In this document: positions 18,032 to 25,576 of the stretch, piece by piece
Layout of the letters: every line of letters starts with the position of its first letter
Numbering within the stretch: position 1 is the stretch's first letter
DNA from: Streptomyces sp. WAC 01529
Lineage (GTDB): Bacteria > Actinomycetota > Actinomycetes > Streptomycetales > Streptomycetaceae
Direction: 5' to 3'
Length of the DNA stretch: 64,000 bases
Assembly: GCF_003945545.1 (NCBI RefSeq)
Contig: NZ_CP029617.1
Coordinates: 1,465,001-1,529,000 of the forward strand
Position numbers and translations under genes: made by a program
Notes under the pieces: model-generated
Database searches by the model: none
Seen by the model: the letters and a program-made list of their open reading frames with translations, nothing else
Told to the model about the DNA's origin: nothing

Positions 18032-19387
18032 ATGCGCACCACCGACCTGCCGGCCCAGGCGCGCGGCGGCCCCATCGATCTGCTGGTGCACGGCGGTGAC
18101 GTGCTGACCGTCGACGCCGCGGGCACGGTCGTGCCGGACGGCGCGGTGGCCGTGCGCGCCGGAAGCGTCGTCGAGGTGGGCCCCGCCGAGCGGCTGCGCA
18201 CCGCGTACGAGGCGGCCGAGGAGATCGACGCCCGCGGCTGCCTCGTCCTGCCCGGCCTGATCAACACGCATACGCACCTCGCGATGAACCTGATGCGCGG
18301 CATCGCCGACGACGTCACCTTGCAGGGCTTCCTGGCCCGGGTGATCCCGCGCGAGGCCGAACTCCTCTCCCCGGCCACGGTGGAGGCCGCCCTCGGCGCC
18401 GCGATCGCCGAGTCCGTACGCGGCGGGGTCACCACCGCGCTCGACATGTACTGGTTCCACGAGGCCGCCGAGGCCGTGGCCCGCGACGCCGGGTGGCGGC
18501 TGCTGACCGGGCCCACCTTCATGGACGTACCGGGCCCGCCGGACGGCCGCCCCTACGGGGAGCGGCAGGCCTGGGCGGCCGCCGACCTGGAGGCCCGCTC
18601 CCCCGCGCCCGGCACCCGCCGTGTCGTCTTCGCGCACTCCGCGTACACCCTGGACCCCGGGCAGCTGACGGAGATCACCGCACTCGCCCGCGCGCACGAC
18701 GCCCTGCTGCACCTGCACGCCGCCGAGAACGCGGGCGAGGTGGCGATGGTCACCGAGCGGTACGGCATGCGCCCGGTGGAGCTGCTCGACTCGCTCGGCG
18801 TGCTCGGCCCCGACACGCTGCTCGCGCACGCCGTCGACCTCACCGACGCGGAGATCGCGACGCTGGCCCGCACGGGTACGGCCGTCGCGCACTGCCCGGT
18901 GTCGAACCTGAAGCTGGGCTGCGGCATCGCGCGCGTACCCGATCTGCTGGACGCGGGCGTCACGGTGGGGCTCGGCACGGACGGCGCCGTGAGCTCCAAC
19001 ACACTTGACCTGCTCGGCGCGGTGAAGGTCGCCGCGCTGGTGCACAAGGCGGGCGGCGACCCCACGGCCGTCGGCGCCGAGCAGGCCGTGCGGATGGCCA
19101 CGATCGAGTCGGCGCGGGCGCTCGGCCTCGACGGTCAACTGGGCTCGCTGGAGGCGGGCAAGCGGGCGGACCTGATCGTCCTCGACCTGGACCGGCCGCA
19201 CCTGGCGCCCCGCCACGACCCGTGGTCGACGCTGGCGTACGCCGCCTCGGCCGGTGACGTGCGGGACACCGTCGTCGACGGGCGCGTCCTGATGCGCGAG
19301 CGCGTCCTGCGTACGCTGGATGAACCGGCTGTCCTGCGTGCCCTGCGGGACGCGGCGACCACCCCCGACCTGACGAGCACCGCATGA
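18032..19387 (+). CDS. Amidohydrolase, MTA/SAH/5'-deoxyadenosine deaminase-like
   Basis: This is a 451-aa metal-dependent amidohydrolase. The metal ligands are visible as NTHTHLAMN (about residues 75-83), LHLHAAEN, AHAVDL and LGTDGAVSSNTLD. The C-terminal half returns to the beta-sandwich (GKRADLIVLDLD). It resembles enzymes that deaminate S-adenosylhomocysteine, 5'-methylthioadenosine or 5'-deoxyadenosine; guanine or chlorohydrolase relatives are alternatives. Pairing with a phosphorylase suggests adenosine-type nucleoside deamination followed by phosphorolysis. Its TGA overlaps the next ATG by 4 bp (ATGA), so translation is coupled. Confidence 0.82.
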   Translation: MRTTDLPAQARGGPIDLLVHGGDVLTVDAAGTVVPDGAVAVRAGSVVEVGPAERLRTAYEAAEEIDARGCLVLPGLINTHTHLAMNLMRGIADDVTLQGFLARVIPREAELLSPATVEAALGAAIAESVRGGVTTALDMYWFHEAAEAVARDAGWRLLTGPTFMDVPGPPDGRPYGERQAWAAADLEARSPAPGTRRVVFAHSAYTLDPGQLTEITALARAHDALLHLHAAENAGEVAMVTERYGMRPVELLDSLGVLGPDTLLAHAVDLTDAEIATLARTGTAVAHCPVSNLKLGCGIARVPDLLDAGVTVGLGTDGAVSSNTLDLLGAVKVAALVHKAGGDPTAVGAEQAVRMATIESARALGLDGQLGSLEAGKRADLIVLDLDRPHLAPRHDPWSTLAYAASAGDVRDTVVDGRVLMRERVLRTLDEPAVLRALRDAATTPDLTSTA

Positions 19388-20097
19388 CCTCCGAACCCCG
19401 CACGACGCCCGAGGCTGCTTTCGAGCCCGCCGAGGCCCACGAGCCCGCCGAGGCCTACGAGGCTTCTTTCGAGCTCGCCGAGGCCTTCGAGCCCACCCGC
19501 GGCTTCACCGGCCGCGCCCGCGCCGCCGACCGCGACCCGCGCCTCCCCCCTGGCCAGTACGACGCCCGCGACGGCTGGCCGGTCCTGTCCGCCGAGGTGA
19601 CCCCGCGCCTGGCCGCCGCCGACTGGACGTTCCGCGTCGACGGGCTCGTCGCGGCGCCGCGCACCTGGAGCTGGGACGAGGCGCACGGGCTGCCGTCCTC
19701 CGAGTACCGCGGCGACATCCACTGCGTGACCAGCTGGTCCAAGTTCGGGGTGCGCTTCGGCGGAGTGAGCCTGGACACGTTCCTGGCCGCCGCCCGCCCG
19801 CTCCCCGGGGCCACGCACGTCGTCGCGTACTCCCACACCGGCTACACCGCCAACCTGCCGCTCTCCGATGTGACGGGCGGCAAGGCGTGGATCGTCTGGG
19901 AGTACGAGGATGGGCCGCTGCCCGCCGAGCACGGCGGCCCGGCCCGGCTGATCGTCCCCCATCGCTACTTCTGGAAGAGCCCCAAATGGGTCGCGGGGCT
20001 GCGCCTGCTCGACCGCGACGAGCCGGGCTTCTGGGAGCGGAACGGCTACCACCACCGGGGCGACCCGTGGGCCGAGGAGCGTTACGCAGGTGACTGA
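19384..20097 (+). CDS. Molybdopterin-dependent sulfite-oxidase-like oxidoreductase
   Basis: This is a 237-aa Mo-cofactor protein of the sulfite oxidase/YedY superfamily, short form. The Mo-ligand cysteine is in GDIHCVTSWSKFG, and the pterin-binding PHRYFWKSPKWV segment follows. The first ~40 residues are an acidic repeat (EPAEA, EASFELAEA) not found in the core family. No Tat or Sec signal is visible, so it is probably cytoplasmic. It overlaps the reductase gene by 8 bp, and a two-component Mo-enzyme/flavin-reductase unit is the natural reading. The substrate is unknown. Confidence 0.85.
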   Translation: MTSEPRTTPEAAFEPAEAHEPAEAYEASFELAEAFEPTRGFTGRARAADRDPRLPPGQYDARDGWPVLSAEVTPRLAAADWTFRVDGLVAAPRTWSWDEAHGLPSSEYRGDIHCVTSWSKFGVRFGGVSLDTFLAAARPLPGATHVVAYSHTGYTANLPLSDVTGGKAWIVWEYEDGPLPAEHGGPARLIVPHRYFWKSPKWVAGLRLLDRDEPGFWERNGYHHRGDPWAEERYAGD

Positions 20098-20854
20098 GAC
20101 CCCGTACGACGACGAGGGCGCCTTCGTGCCGCCGACGCGCTTCGCCGTGCCCGGCCGGATCGCCGTCAACAACGGCGCCGCGGCCCTGTGGCAGCGCGCG
20201 CTGATCACGGAGATCCGCCGGGAGACCCCGGCCGCGTCGACGTTCCGGCTCAAGGTCCCCGACTGGCAGGGGCACCTGCCCGGCCAGCACCTCATGCTGC
20301 GGCTCACGGCGGCGGACGGCTATGTCGCCCAGCGGCACTACTCGATCGCCTCCGCGCCCGACGGGAGCGGCGAGATCGAGCTGACCCTCGACCACGTGCC
20401 CGGCGGCGAGGTGTCGGGCCATCTGCACACCGTCGCCCGCGTCGGCGACACGGTCGAGGTGCGCGGCCCGCTGTCCGGCTTCTTCGCCTGGCCGGGCGAC
20501 CGTCCCGCGCTGCTGCTCGGCGCCGGGTCGGGCGTGGTGCCGCTGATGTCGATGGTCCGCCACCGCCGCCTCGCGGGTCTCGGCCTGCCGTTGCGCCTGA
20601 TCGTCTCGGCCCGCACGCCCGAGGACCTGATCTACGCCGACGAGTACGGCGAGGAGACCACCGTCGTCCTCACCCGCTCCGAAGGCCGTCTGAACGCCGG
20701 GCACTTGGCGTCCTTCCTGGGTGACGAGGGCCGGCCCGACGGCGGCTGGGAGGCGTACATCTGCGGCTCCAACGGTTTCGCGGAGCACGCCTCGCGGCTG
20801 CTGGTCGAGGCCGGTCAGCCCGTGGACCGGATCAGGATCGAACGCTTCGGCTGA
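20090..20854 (+). CDS. Ferredoxin-NADP reductase-type flavoprotein, partner of the Mo enzyme
   Basis: This is a 254-aa FNR-like protein. The FAD domain carries the RxYS motif as RHYSIAS. The NAD(P) domain begins with LLGAGSGVVPLMSM, and the C-terminal part has the YICGSNGF motif. There is no 2Fe-2S domain, so the protein must pass electrons to a separate acceptor, presumably the Mo protein encoded just upstream. It starts with GTG at 20090, overlapping the previous stop by 8 bp. Confidence 0.88.
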   Translation: MTETPYDDEGAFVPPTRFAVPGRIAVNNGAAALWQRALITEIRRETPAASTFRLKVPDWQGHLPGQHLMLRLTAADGYVAQRHYSIASAPDGSGEIELTLDHVPGGEVSGHLHTVARVGDTVEVRGPLSGFFAWPGDRPALLLGAGSGVVPLMSMVRHRRLAGLGLPLRLIVSARTPEDLIYADEYGEETTVVLTRSEGRLNAGHLASFLGDEGRPDGGWEAYICGSNGFAEHASRLLVEAGQPVDRIRIERFG

Positions 20855-20887
20855 GGCCACGCCACGCAGAGGACATAATCGGCTCAC

Positions 20888-20898
20888 ACATCGGATGT
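20888..20898. promoter_or_regulatory. Candidate operator for the FadR-type regulator
   Basis: This is an ACATC-G-GATGT inverted repeat 34 bp before the regulator start. FCD/GntR proteins commonly bind short palindromes near their own start, so autoregulation is likely. Confidence 0.45.
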
Positions 20899-20932
20899 CT
20901 GTTGGTTCTCTGATTCCTGAGGCGAGGTCCCC

Positions 20933-21604
20933 ATGGCTGTCACCGACGAGGCCATCGAGAAGATCAAGGGAATGATCGTCTCGGGTGCGCTGCGCCCTGG
21001 CGACCGGCTGCCCAAGGAGAGCGAACTCGCCGCCGGCCTCGGCCTCTCCCGCAACTCCCTGCGCGAGGCGGTCCGCGCGCTGTCGCTGATCCGCATCCTC
21101 GACGTACGCCAGGGCGACGGTACGTACGTGACGAGCCTGGACCCCCAACTCCTCCTGGAGGCGCTGAGCTTCGTCGTCGACTTCCACCGCGACGACACGG
21201 TCCTGGAGTTCCTCGCGGTGCGCCGCATCCTGGAACCGGCGGCCACCGCGATGGCCTGCGCCCGGATCAGCGAGGCCGAACTGGACACGCTGGCCCGGCA
21301 GCTGGACGACTTGGGGGACGCGCCGTCCGTGGAGGAGCTGGTCGCCTGCGACCTGGAGTTCCACCGCGGCATCGTCCAGTCGTCCGGCAACTCCGTCCTG
21401 TGCTCGCTGCTCGACGGCCTCTCCGGGCCCACCACCCGGGCCCGCGTCTGGCGCGGCCTGACCCAGGAGGACGCCGTCAGCCGCACGCTCCACGAGCACC
21501 GCGCGATCCTCGCCGCGCTCCGCGACCGCGACGCGGAGGCGGCGAGGTCCTGGGCGACCGTGCACATCGCCAGCGTCGAGCAGTGGCTGCGCTCCACGCT
21601 GTGA
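20933..21604 (+). CDS. FadR-subfamily (GntR/FCD) transcriptional regulator
   Basis: This is a 223-aa regulator. The N-terminal winged helix includes LPKESELAAGLGLSRNSLREAVRAL, the GntR signature. The C-terminal all-helical FCD domain (~85-220) has metal-ligand-type residues in the DLEFHRGIVQ segment and HEHRAILAALRDRD. FCD regulators usually sense a small carboxylic acid or sugar acid. It follows the phosphorylase-deaminase-Mo-enzyme unit on the same strand, 78 bp from the reductase stop, but could serve a different target. Confidence 0.9.
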   Translation: MAVTDEAIEKIKGMIVSGALRPGDRLPKESELAAGLGLSRNSLREAVRALSLIRILDVRQGDGTYVTSLDPQLLLEALSFVVDFHRDDTVLEFLAVRRILEPAATAMACARISEAELDTLARQLDDLGDAPSVEELVACDLEFHRGIVQSSGNSVLCSLLDGLSGPTTRARVWRGLTQEDAVSRTLHEHRAILAALRDRDAEAARSWATVHIASVEQWLRSTL

Positions 21605-21727
21605 CCGTTTCCCGGCGCGGGGCGTGGGCAGTGATCACGCACTCCCCCTCGCAAGGGGGCTGCGGAGGGCCCCCGCCGACGCCGTAAGGTTGGGGCGTAC
21701 GCAAGGGAACGTCGGAAGGAGGCCTGG

Positions 21728-22774
21728 GTGATCGAGCTCGAGGGGGTACCCGAGCTGGTCGACCCGGTCATGGTGGCCGCGTTCGAGGGCTGGAACGACG
21801 CCGGCGACGCCGCCTCCGCCGCGGTCGCGCATCTCGACAAGGAGTGGAAGGGCGAGGTGTTCGCGGCGCTGGACGCCGAGGACTACTACGACTTCCAGGT
21901 CAACCGCCCGACCGTCTGGCTCGACGACGGGGTCCGCAAGATCACCTGGCCGACGACCCGGCTCTCGGTGGTCCGCGTCGGCGGCGACAAGCCGCGTGAC
22001 CTCGTCCTGGTCCGCGGGATCGAGCCGTCCATGCGCTGGCGCTCGTTCTGCAACGAGATCCTCGGCTTCGCCCACGAGCTGGGCGTCGAGTTGGTGGTGA
22101 TCATGGGTGCGCTGCTCGGCGACACCCCGCACACCCGTCCGGTCCCGGTCAGCGGTGTGACCTCCGACGCGGACCTGGCGCGCACGATGGACCTGGAGGA
22201 GACCAAGTACGAGGGCCCGACGGGCATCGTCGGCATCCTCCAGGAGGCGTGCACGCACGCGGGCGTCCCGGCCGTCAGCCTCTGGGCCGCCGTACCGCAC
22301 TACGTCTCGCAGCCGCCGAACCCGAAGGCCACGCTGGCGCTCCTCAACCGCCTCGAGGACCTGATCGACCTGCGCATCCCGCTGGGTGAGCTGGCCGAGG
22401 ACGCGCGCGCCTGGCAGCTGGGCGTCGACCAGCTGGCCGCCGAGGACAGCGAGGTCGCCGAGTACGTCCAGTCCCTGGAGGAGGCGCGGGACACCGCCGA
22501 ACTCCCGGAGGCCTCGGGCGAGGCCATCGCCCGGGAGTTCGAGCGCTATCTGCGCCGGCGCGACGGTGGCGGCCACGCGACGGAGGGCGGCGAAGGGGCG
22601 GCGTATCTGCGCGACTCCCCGAGCGACCGCACCCGTCCCCCGAAGCCCAAGCCCACCCAGCGGCCCGGGCAGGGCGCCGAGGGACCGGCCGGTGAGGCGC
22701 CGGCCGCCGGGGACGAGACCGAGGACGGAACCGACGGCGAGGGTGCCGGACCCGCTGATTCCTCGGAGGACTGA
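21728..22774 (+). CDS. PAC2-family protein, ParJ-like
   Basis: This is a 348-aa protein with the PAC2 (proteasome-assembly-chaperone-like) fold: MIELEGVPELVDPVMVAAFEGWNDAG at the N terminus and VVIMGALLGDTPHTRP in the middle. The last ~60 residues are charged, Pro/Glu-rich and disordered. It starts with GTG after GAAGGAGG. From memory, the S. coelicolor gene in this position (SCO1662, ParJ) binds ParA and affects septation and segregation. That recollection, plus position between the glycerol locus and mshC, supports a ParJ-like role; direct orthology was not tested. Confidence 0.8.
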   Translation: MIELEGVPELVDPVMVAAFEGWNDAGDAASAAVAHLDKEWKGEVFAALDAEDYYDFQVNRPTVWLDDGVRKITWPTTRLSVVRVGGDKPRDLVLVRGIEPSMRWRSFCNEILGFAHELGVELVVIMGALLGDTPHTRPVPVSGVTSDADLARTMDLEETKYEGPTGIVGILQEACTHAGVPAVSLWAAVPHYVSQPPNPKATLALLNRLEDLIDLRIPLGELAEDARAWQLGVDQLAAEDSEVAEYVQSLEEARDTAELPEASGEAIAREFERYLRRRDGGGHATEGGEGAAYLRDSPSDRTRPPKPKPTQRPGQGAEGPAGEAPAAGDETEDGTDGEGAGPADSSED

Positions 22775-22812
22775 GGGCTTCCTCGGACGACTGGGCGGAC
22801 GCCGCGTCCGCA

Positions 22813-22854
22813 CCGGAAGGGGACGACTCCCGCAGGGGAGCCGTCCCCTTCCGG
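22813..22854. terminator. Terminator after the PAC2 gene
   Basis: A 13-bp perfect outer stem (22813-22825 with 22842-22854) is extended inward by CTCCC/GGGAG. A short T-run (CTTTCC) follows on the + strand. Confidence 0.88.
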
Positions 22855-23018
22855 CTTTCCTGGCCGGATTGCACGGGGTTCCCGCTTCAACTACGTCTCA
22901 AACACCGTTGCTCAAAACAGGGGTGGACGGTTCGGTCCCGGAGGAGCAGGGTGTGCCCCGAAGGCGCGGCACAGCGCCCGGCACGGCACCCGAAGGACCG
23001 AAGGGAGCGGTGAAAGCG

Positions 23019-24776
23019 ATGACCGACCAGGCAGACCCGGCACGGGGACCAGGAGCCGGCGGGCCGGGCCCCGACGGGGCGGGCTTCACCTACCGAGGAG
23101 CCGAGCAGGAGCTGATCGTCGTGGCCCGGCCCGAGGCCCGGCTGCGCGCCGCCGAGCAGGAGGTCCGCTCGGCGTCCGGCTCCGACGTGTCGGCCCTGAA
23201 CATGTTCCTCTCCGACGAACAGCTCGCCCTGGAGCCGCTGTTCGGCAACGAGGACCGGCTGCGGGCCGCCGCCCCCGCGGCCACCGCCGAGGACGACGTG
23301 CCCGACCTGGCCCTCTTCTACCGGGTGCGCGGCGGCGAGGACCGGGCGCAGGAGCTGCGCTCGCGGATCGCGGCGCTGCCCGGCATCGACACGGCGTACG
23401 TCAAGCCGGGCGCCGTCCCGGCCTCCATCGACCCCTCGCCCCACGGAATGTCCGACCTCGACGACACGTCCTCGCGCCGCAAGGAGGGCATGCCGGCCAC
23501 GCCCGACTTCACCGGCCGCCAGGGCTACTTGAACCCGGCACCCGAGGGCGTCGACGCCCGCTGGGCCTGGCAGCGGCTCGGCGGCTCCGGCGAGGGCGTC
23601 ACGGTCATCGACATCGAGGGCGCCTGGCAGCTGCGCCACGAGGACCTCGCCGCCAAGCTCGCGGGCGTCGTCCTCGGCACGCCGCTCCAGGACCTGGCCT
23701 GGCGCAACCACGGCACCGCGGTGATCGGCGTCATCGGCGGCGACCGCAACAGCCTCGGCATCACCGGTATCGCGCCGGAGGCCGTGACGGCGGCCGCGTC
23801 GTTCCAGCCGCTGGGCACGGCGGCCACCATCCACGCGGCGGCCGACCGGCTGAGCCGCGGTGACATCATCCTGCTCGAACTGCACCGGCCGGGGCCGAGG
23901 TTCGACTTCGAGGCGCGCGACGACCAGAAGGGCTACATCGCCCTCGAATGGTGGCCGGACGACTACGCCGCGGTGCGCTACGCCACCGCGAAGGGCGTGC
24001 TCGTGGTGGGCGCGGCGGGCAACGGCGCCGAGTCCCTCGACGACGCGGTCTACGAGCGCGGGCCGGAGGGCTTCCCCTTCTGGTGGCGCAACCCGTTCAA
24101 CCCCTCCAACCGTTCCTCGGGCGCGGTCCTGGTCGGCGCGGGCGCACCACCGCCCGGCACGCACGGCCGCGACCACGGGCCCGACCGCTCGCGCCTGGCG
24201 TTCTCCAACTACGGCGCCCGCGTGGACACGCAGGGCTGGGGCCGCGAGACCACCACGACCGGCGGCTCCTGGGACCGGCCGGGCGACCTCCAGGGCGGCA
24301 CCGAGGAGATCGCCTGGTACACCGACACGTTCTCCGGCACGTCCTCCGCGTCGCCGATCGTGGTCGGCGCCCTGGCCACGCTGCAAGGCATGCTGAAGGC
24401 CGCGGGCCAGCAGCCGATGACGCCGGAGCGGGCCCGCGCGGTACTGCGTTCCACGGGCGCGCCGCAGCAGGACGCGCCGGGCAGGCCCGCGTCGCAGCGG
24501 ATCGGCAACCGCCCCGACATCAAGGCGGCGGCCACGAACCTGCTGCCGTCGGCGGTGAGTTCGGGGCGGGCCGAGCGGTACTGGGACGAGCTTCTGCCGT
24601 ACCCGCCCGAACTCCCGCCGAGGCTCCGGCTCTTCGTGGCCGGGGAGTGGCGCAACCTCGACAACCCGTCCCCCGAGACCCGCCAGGCGGTATACGCCGC
24701 CTTCACCGGGGGCCGGCCGGACGTACGCGTCTGGTACATGGACGACGAGATCGTCGGCCTGGTCGTGACGGGCTGA
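23019..24776 (+). CDS. Subtilisin-like (S8) serine peptidase without signal peptide
   Basis: This is a 585-aa S8 protease. The catalytic triad is Asp198 (TVIDIE), His231 (WRNHGTAV) and Ser442 (SGTSSASP), with oxyanion Asn335 (GAAGNG). Residues ~30-130 look like a propeptide or accessory domain. No signal peptide or membrane helix is visible from the ATG at 23019, which has AAGGGAG upstream; a GTG at 23010 is also in frame. The last ~50 residues form a module that recurs at the end of the next gene. I infer a cytosolic protease or non-Sec export. It starts 244 bp after the PAC2 stop. Confidence 0.88.
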   Translation: MTDQADPARGPGAGGPGPDGAGFTYRGAEQELIVVARPEARLRAAEQEVRSASGSDVSALNMFLSDEQLALEPLFGNEDRLRAAAPAATAEDDVPDLALFYRVRGGEDRAQELRSRIAALPGIDTAYVKPGAVPASIDPSPHGMSDLDDTSSRRKEGMPATPDFTGRQGYLNPAPEGVDARWAWQRLGGSGEGVTVIDIEGAWQLRHEDLAAKLAGVVLGTPLQDLAWRNHGTAVIGVIGGDRNSLGITGIAPEAVTAAASFQPLGTAATIHAAADRLSRGDIILLELHRPGPRFDFEARDDQKGYIALEWWPDDYAAVRYATAKGVLVVGAAGNGAESLDDAVYERGPEGFPFWWRNPFNPSNRSSGAVLVGAGAPPPGTHGRDHGPDRSRLAFSNYGARVDTQGWGRETTTTGGSWDRPGDLQGGTEEIAWYTDTFSGTSSASPIVVGALATLQGMLKAAGQQPMTPERARAVLRSTGAPQQDAPGRPASQRIGNRPDIKAAATNLLPSAVSSGRAERYWDELLPYPPELPPRLRLFVAGEWRNLDNPSPETRQAVYAAFTGGRPDVRVWYMDDEIVGLVVTG

Positions 24777-24882
24777 CGCCACGAATCGCACGGGCCACAC
24801 GAGCCGCACGAGCACGAACCACGCGAGCCGCACCAGCCGCACGAGCCGAATGACACAACCATTGAGGGAAGGTGGCACCCGC

Positions 24883-25491
24883 ATGAGCACCACCCCGCAG
24901 ATGAGTCAGTCGGGCCAGCAGCAACAGGGTCCGAGCACGGCCCCGCCACAAGAGGGGCAGCAGCAGGCCCAGCAGCAGTTCGGCCCCCAGCAGGGCATGC
25001 AGGGCCAGGGCGCGCAAGGCCAGGGCATGCAGGGCCAGGGCGCGCAAGGCCAGGGCATGCAGGGCCAGGGGATGCAGGCCGGCGGCCAGGGCATCCAGCA
25101 CATGCCGCCGCAGCTGCGCCGGCAGATCCAGCAGCTCGGTCAGCAGCAGCCGTTCCAGCACCTGCTCCAGCAGTTCGGCCAGGAGCAGCAGTCCGGCCAG
25201 GGGCAGCAGCAGGGCCTCGGGCAGCAGATCCCGCAGGCACAGGCGCCGGAGATCTCCACGCAGGCGCTCGCCTCGAACGTGGCGACGGCGTTCTGGGACG
25301 TCATCGAGCCCCTTCCGGGCCAGCCGTCGACGCTCTATCTGTACGTCGACGACTCCTGGCGGGCGTTCATCGACCCCAGCCCGCACACCCACGACGAGGT
25401 CCAGGAGGCGTTCGCCTTCGGACAGCAGGTGATCGGCTACTACGACTCCGCGAACCCGGCGTACCTGCTGGCCATCGTGGTCGCGAGGTAG
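24883..25491 (+). CDS. Gln/Gly-rich repeat protein with C-terminal module shared with the adjacent S8 peptidase
   Basis: This 202-aa protein matches no family I recognise. Residues ~1-140 are Gln-rich with GMQGQGAQGQ decapeptide repeats and Gln/Pro stretches, probably disordered or self-associating. Residues ~150-202 are ordered-looking (TLYLYVDDSWRAFIDPSPHT...VIGYYDS) and resemble the last ~50 residues of the upstream protease (LRLFVAGEWRNLDNPSPET...VRVWYMDDE). There is no signal peptide. The ATG at 24883 has GAAGGTGG 7 nt upstream; an upstream ATG at 24850 is less supported. The gene pair looks like an operon with a joint function. Confidence 0.75.
   Translation: MSTTPQMSQSGQQQQGPSTAPPQEGQQQAQQQFGPQQGMQGQGAQGQGMQGQGAQGQGMQGQGMQAGGQGIQHMPPQLRRQIQQLGQQQPFQHLLQQFGQEQQSGQGQQQGLGQQIPQAQAPEISTQALASNVATAFWDVIEPLPGQPSTLYLYVDDSWRAFIDPSPHTHDEVQEAFAFGQQVIGYYDSANPAYLLAIVVAR
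24991..25080 (+). repeat. 30-bp coding tandem repeat
   Basis: Two perfect 30-bp units (24991-25020 and 25021-25050) are followed by a partial third identical for 20 bp (25051-25070). They encode the GMQGQGAQGQ decapeptide. The exact identity at third codon positions indicates recent slippage or expansion. Confidence 0.92.
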
Positions 25492-25514
25492 CGCTCACCC
25501 TCCCCGCGTGAGAA

Positions 25515-25558
25515 CACGGCGGCGCCGGGCGGTGCACTCCCCGCCCGGCGCCGCTGTG
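25515..25558. terminator. Bidirectional terminator
   Basis: A long G/C stem of ~18 bp with one wobble pair has an 8-nt loop near 25533-25540. It lies between the convergent Gln-rich and GH31 genes. Confidence 0.82.
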
Positions 25559-25576
25559 CTCGTGCCCCTGCTCCTC

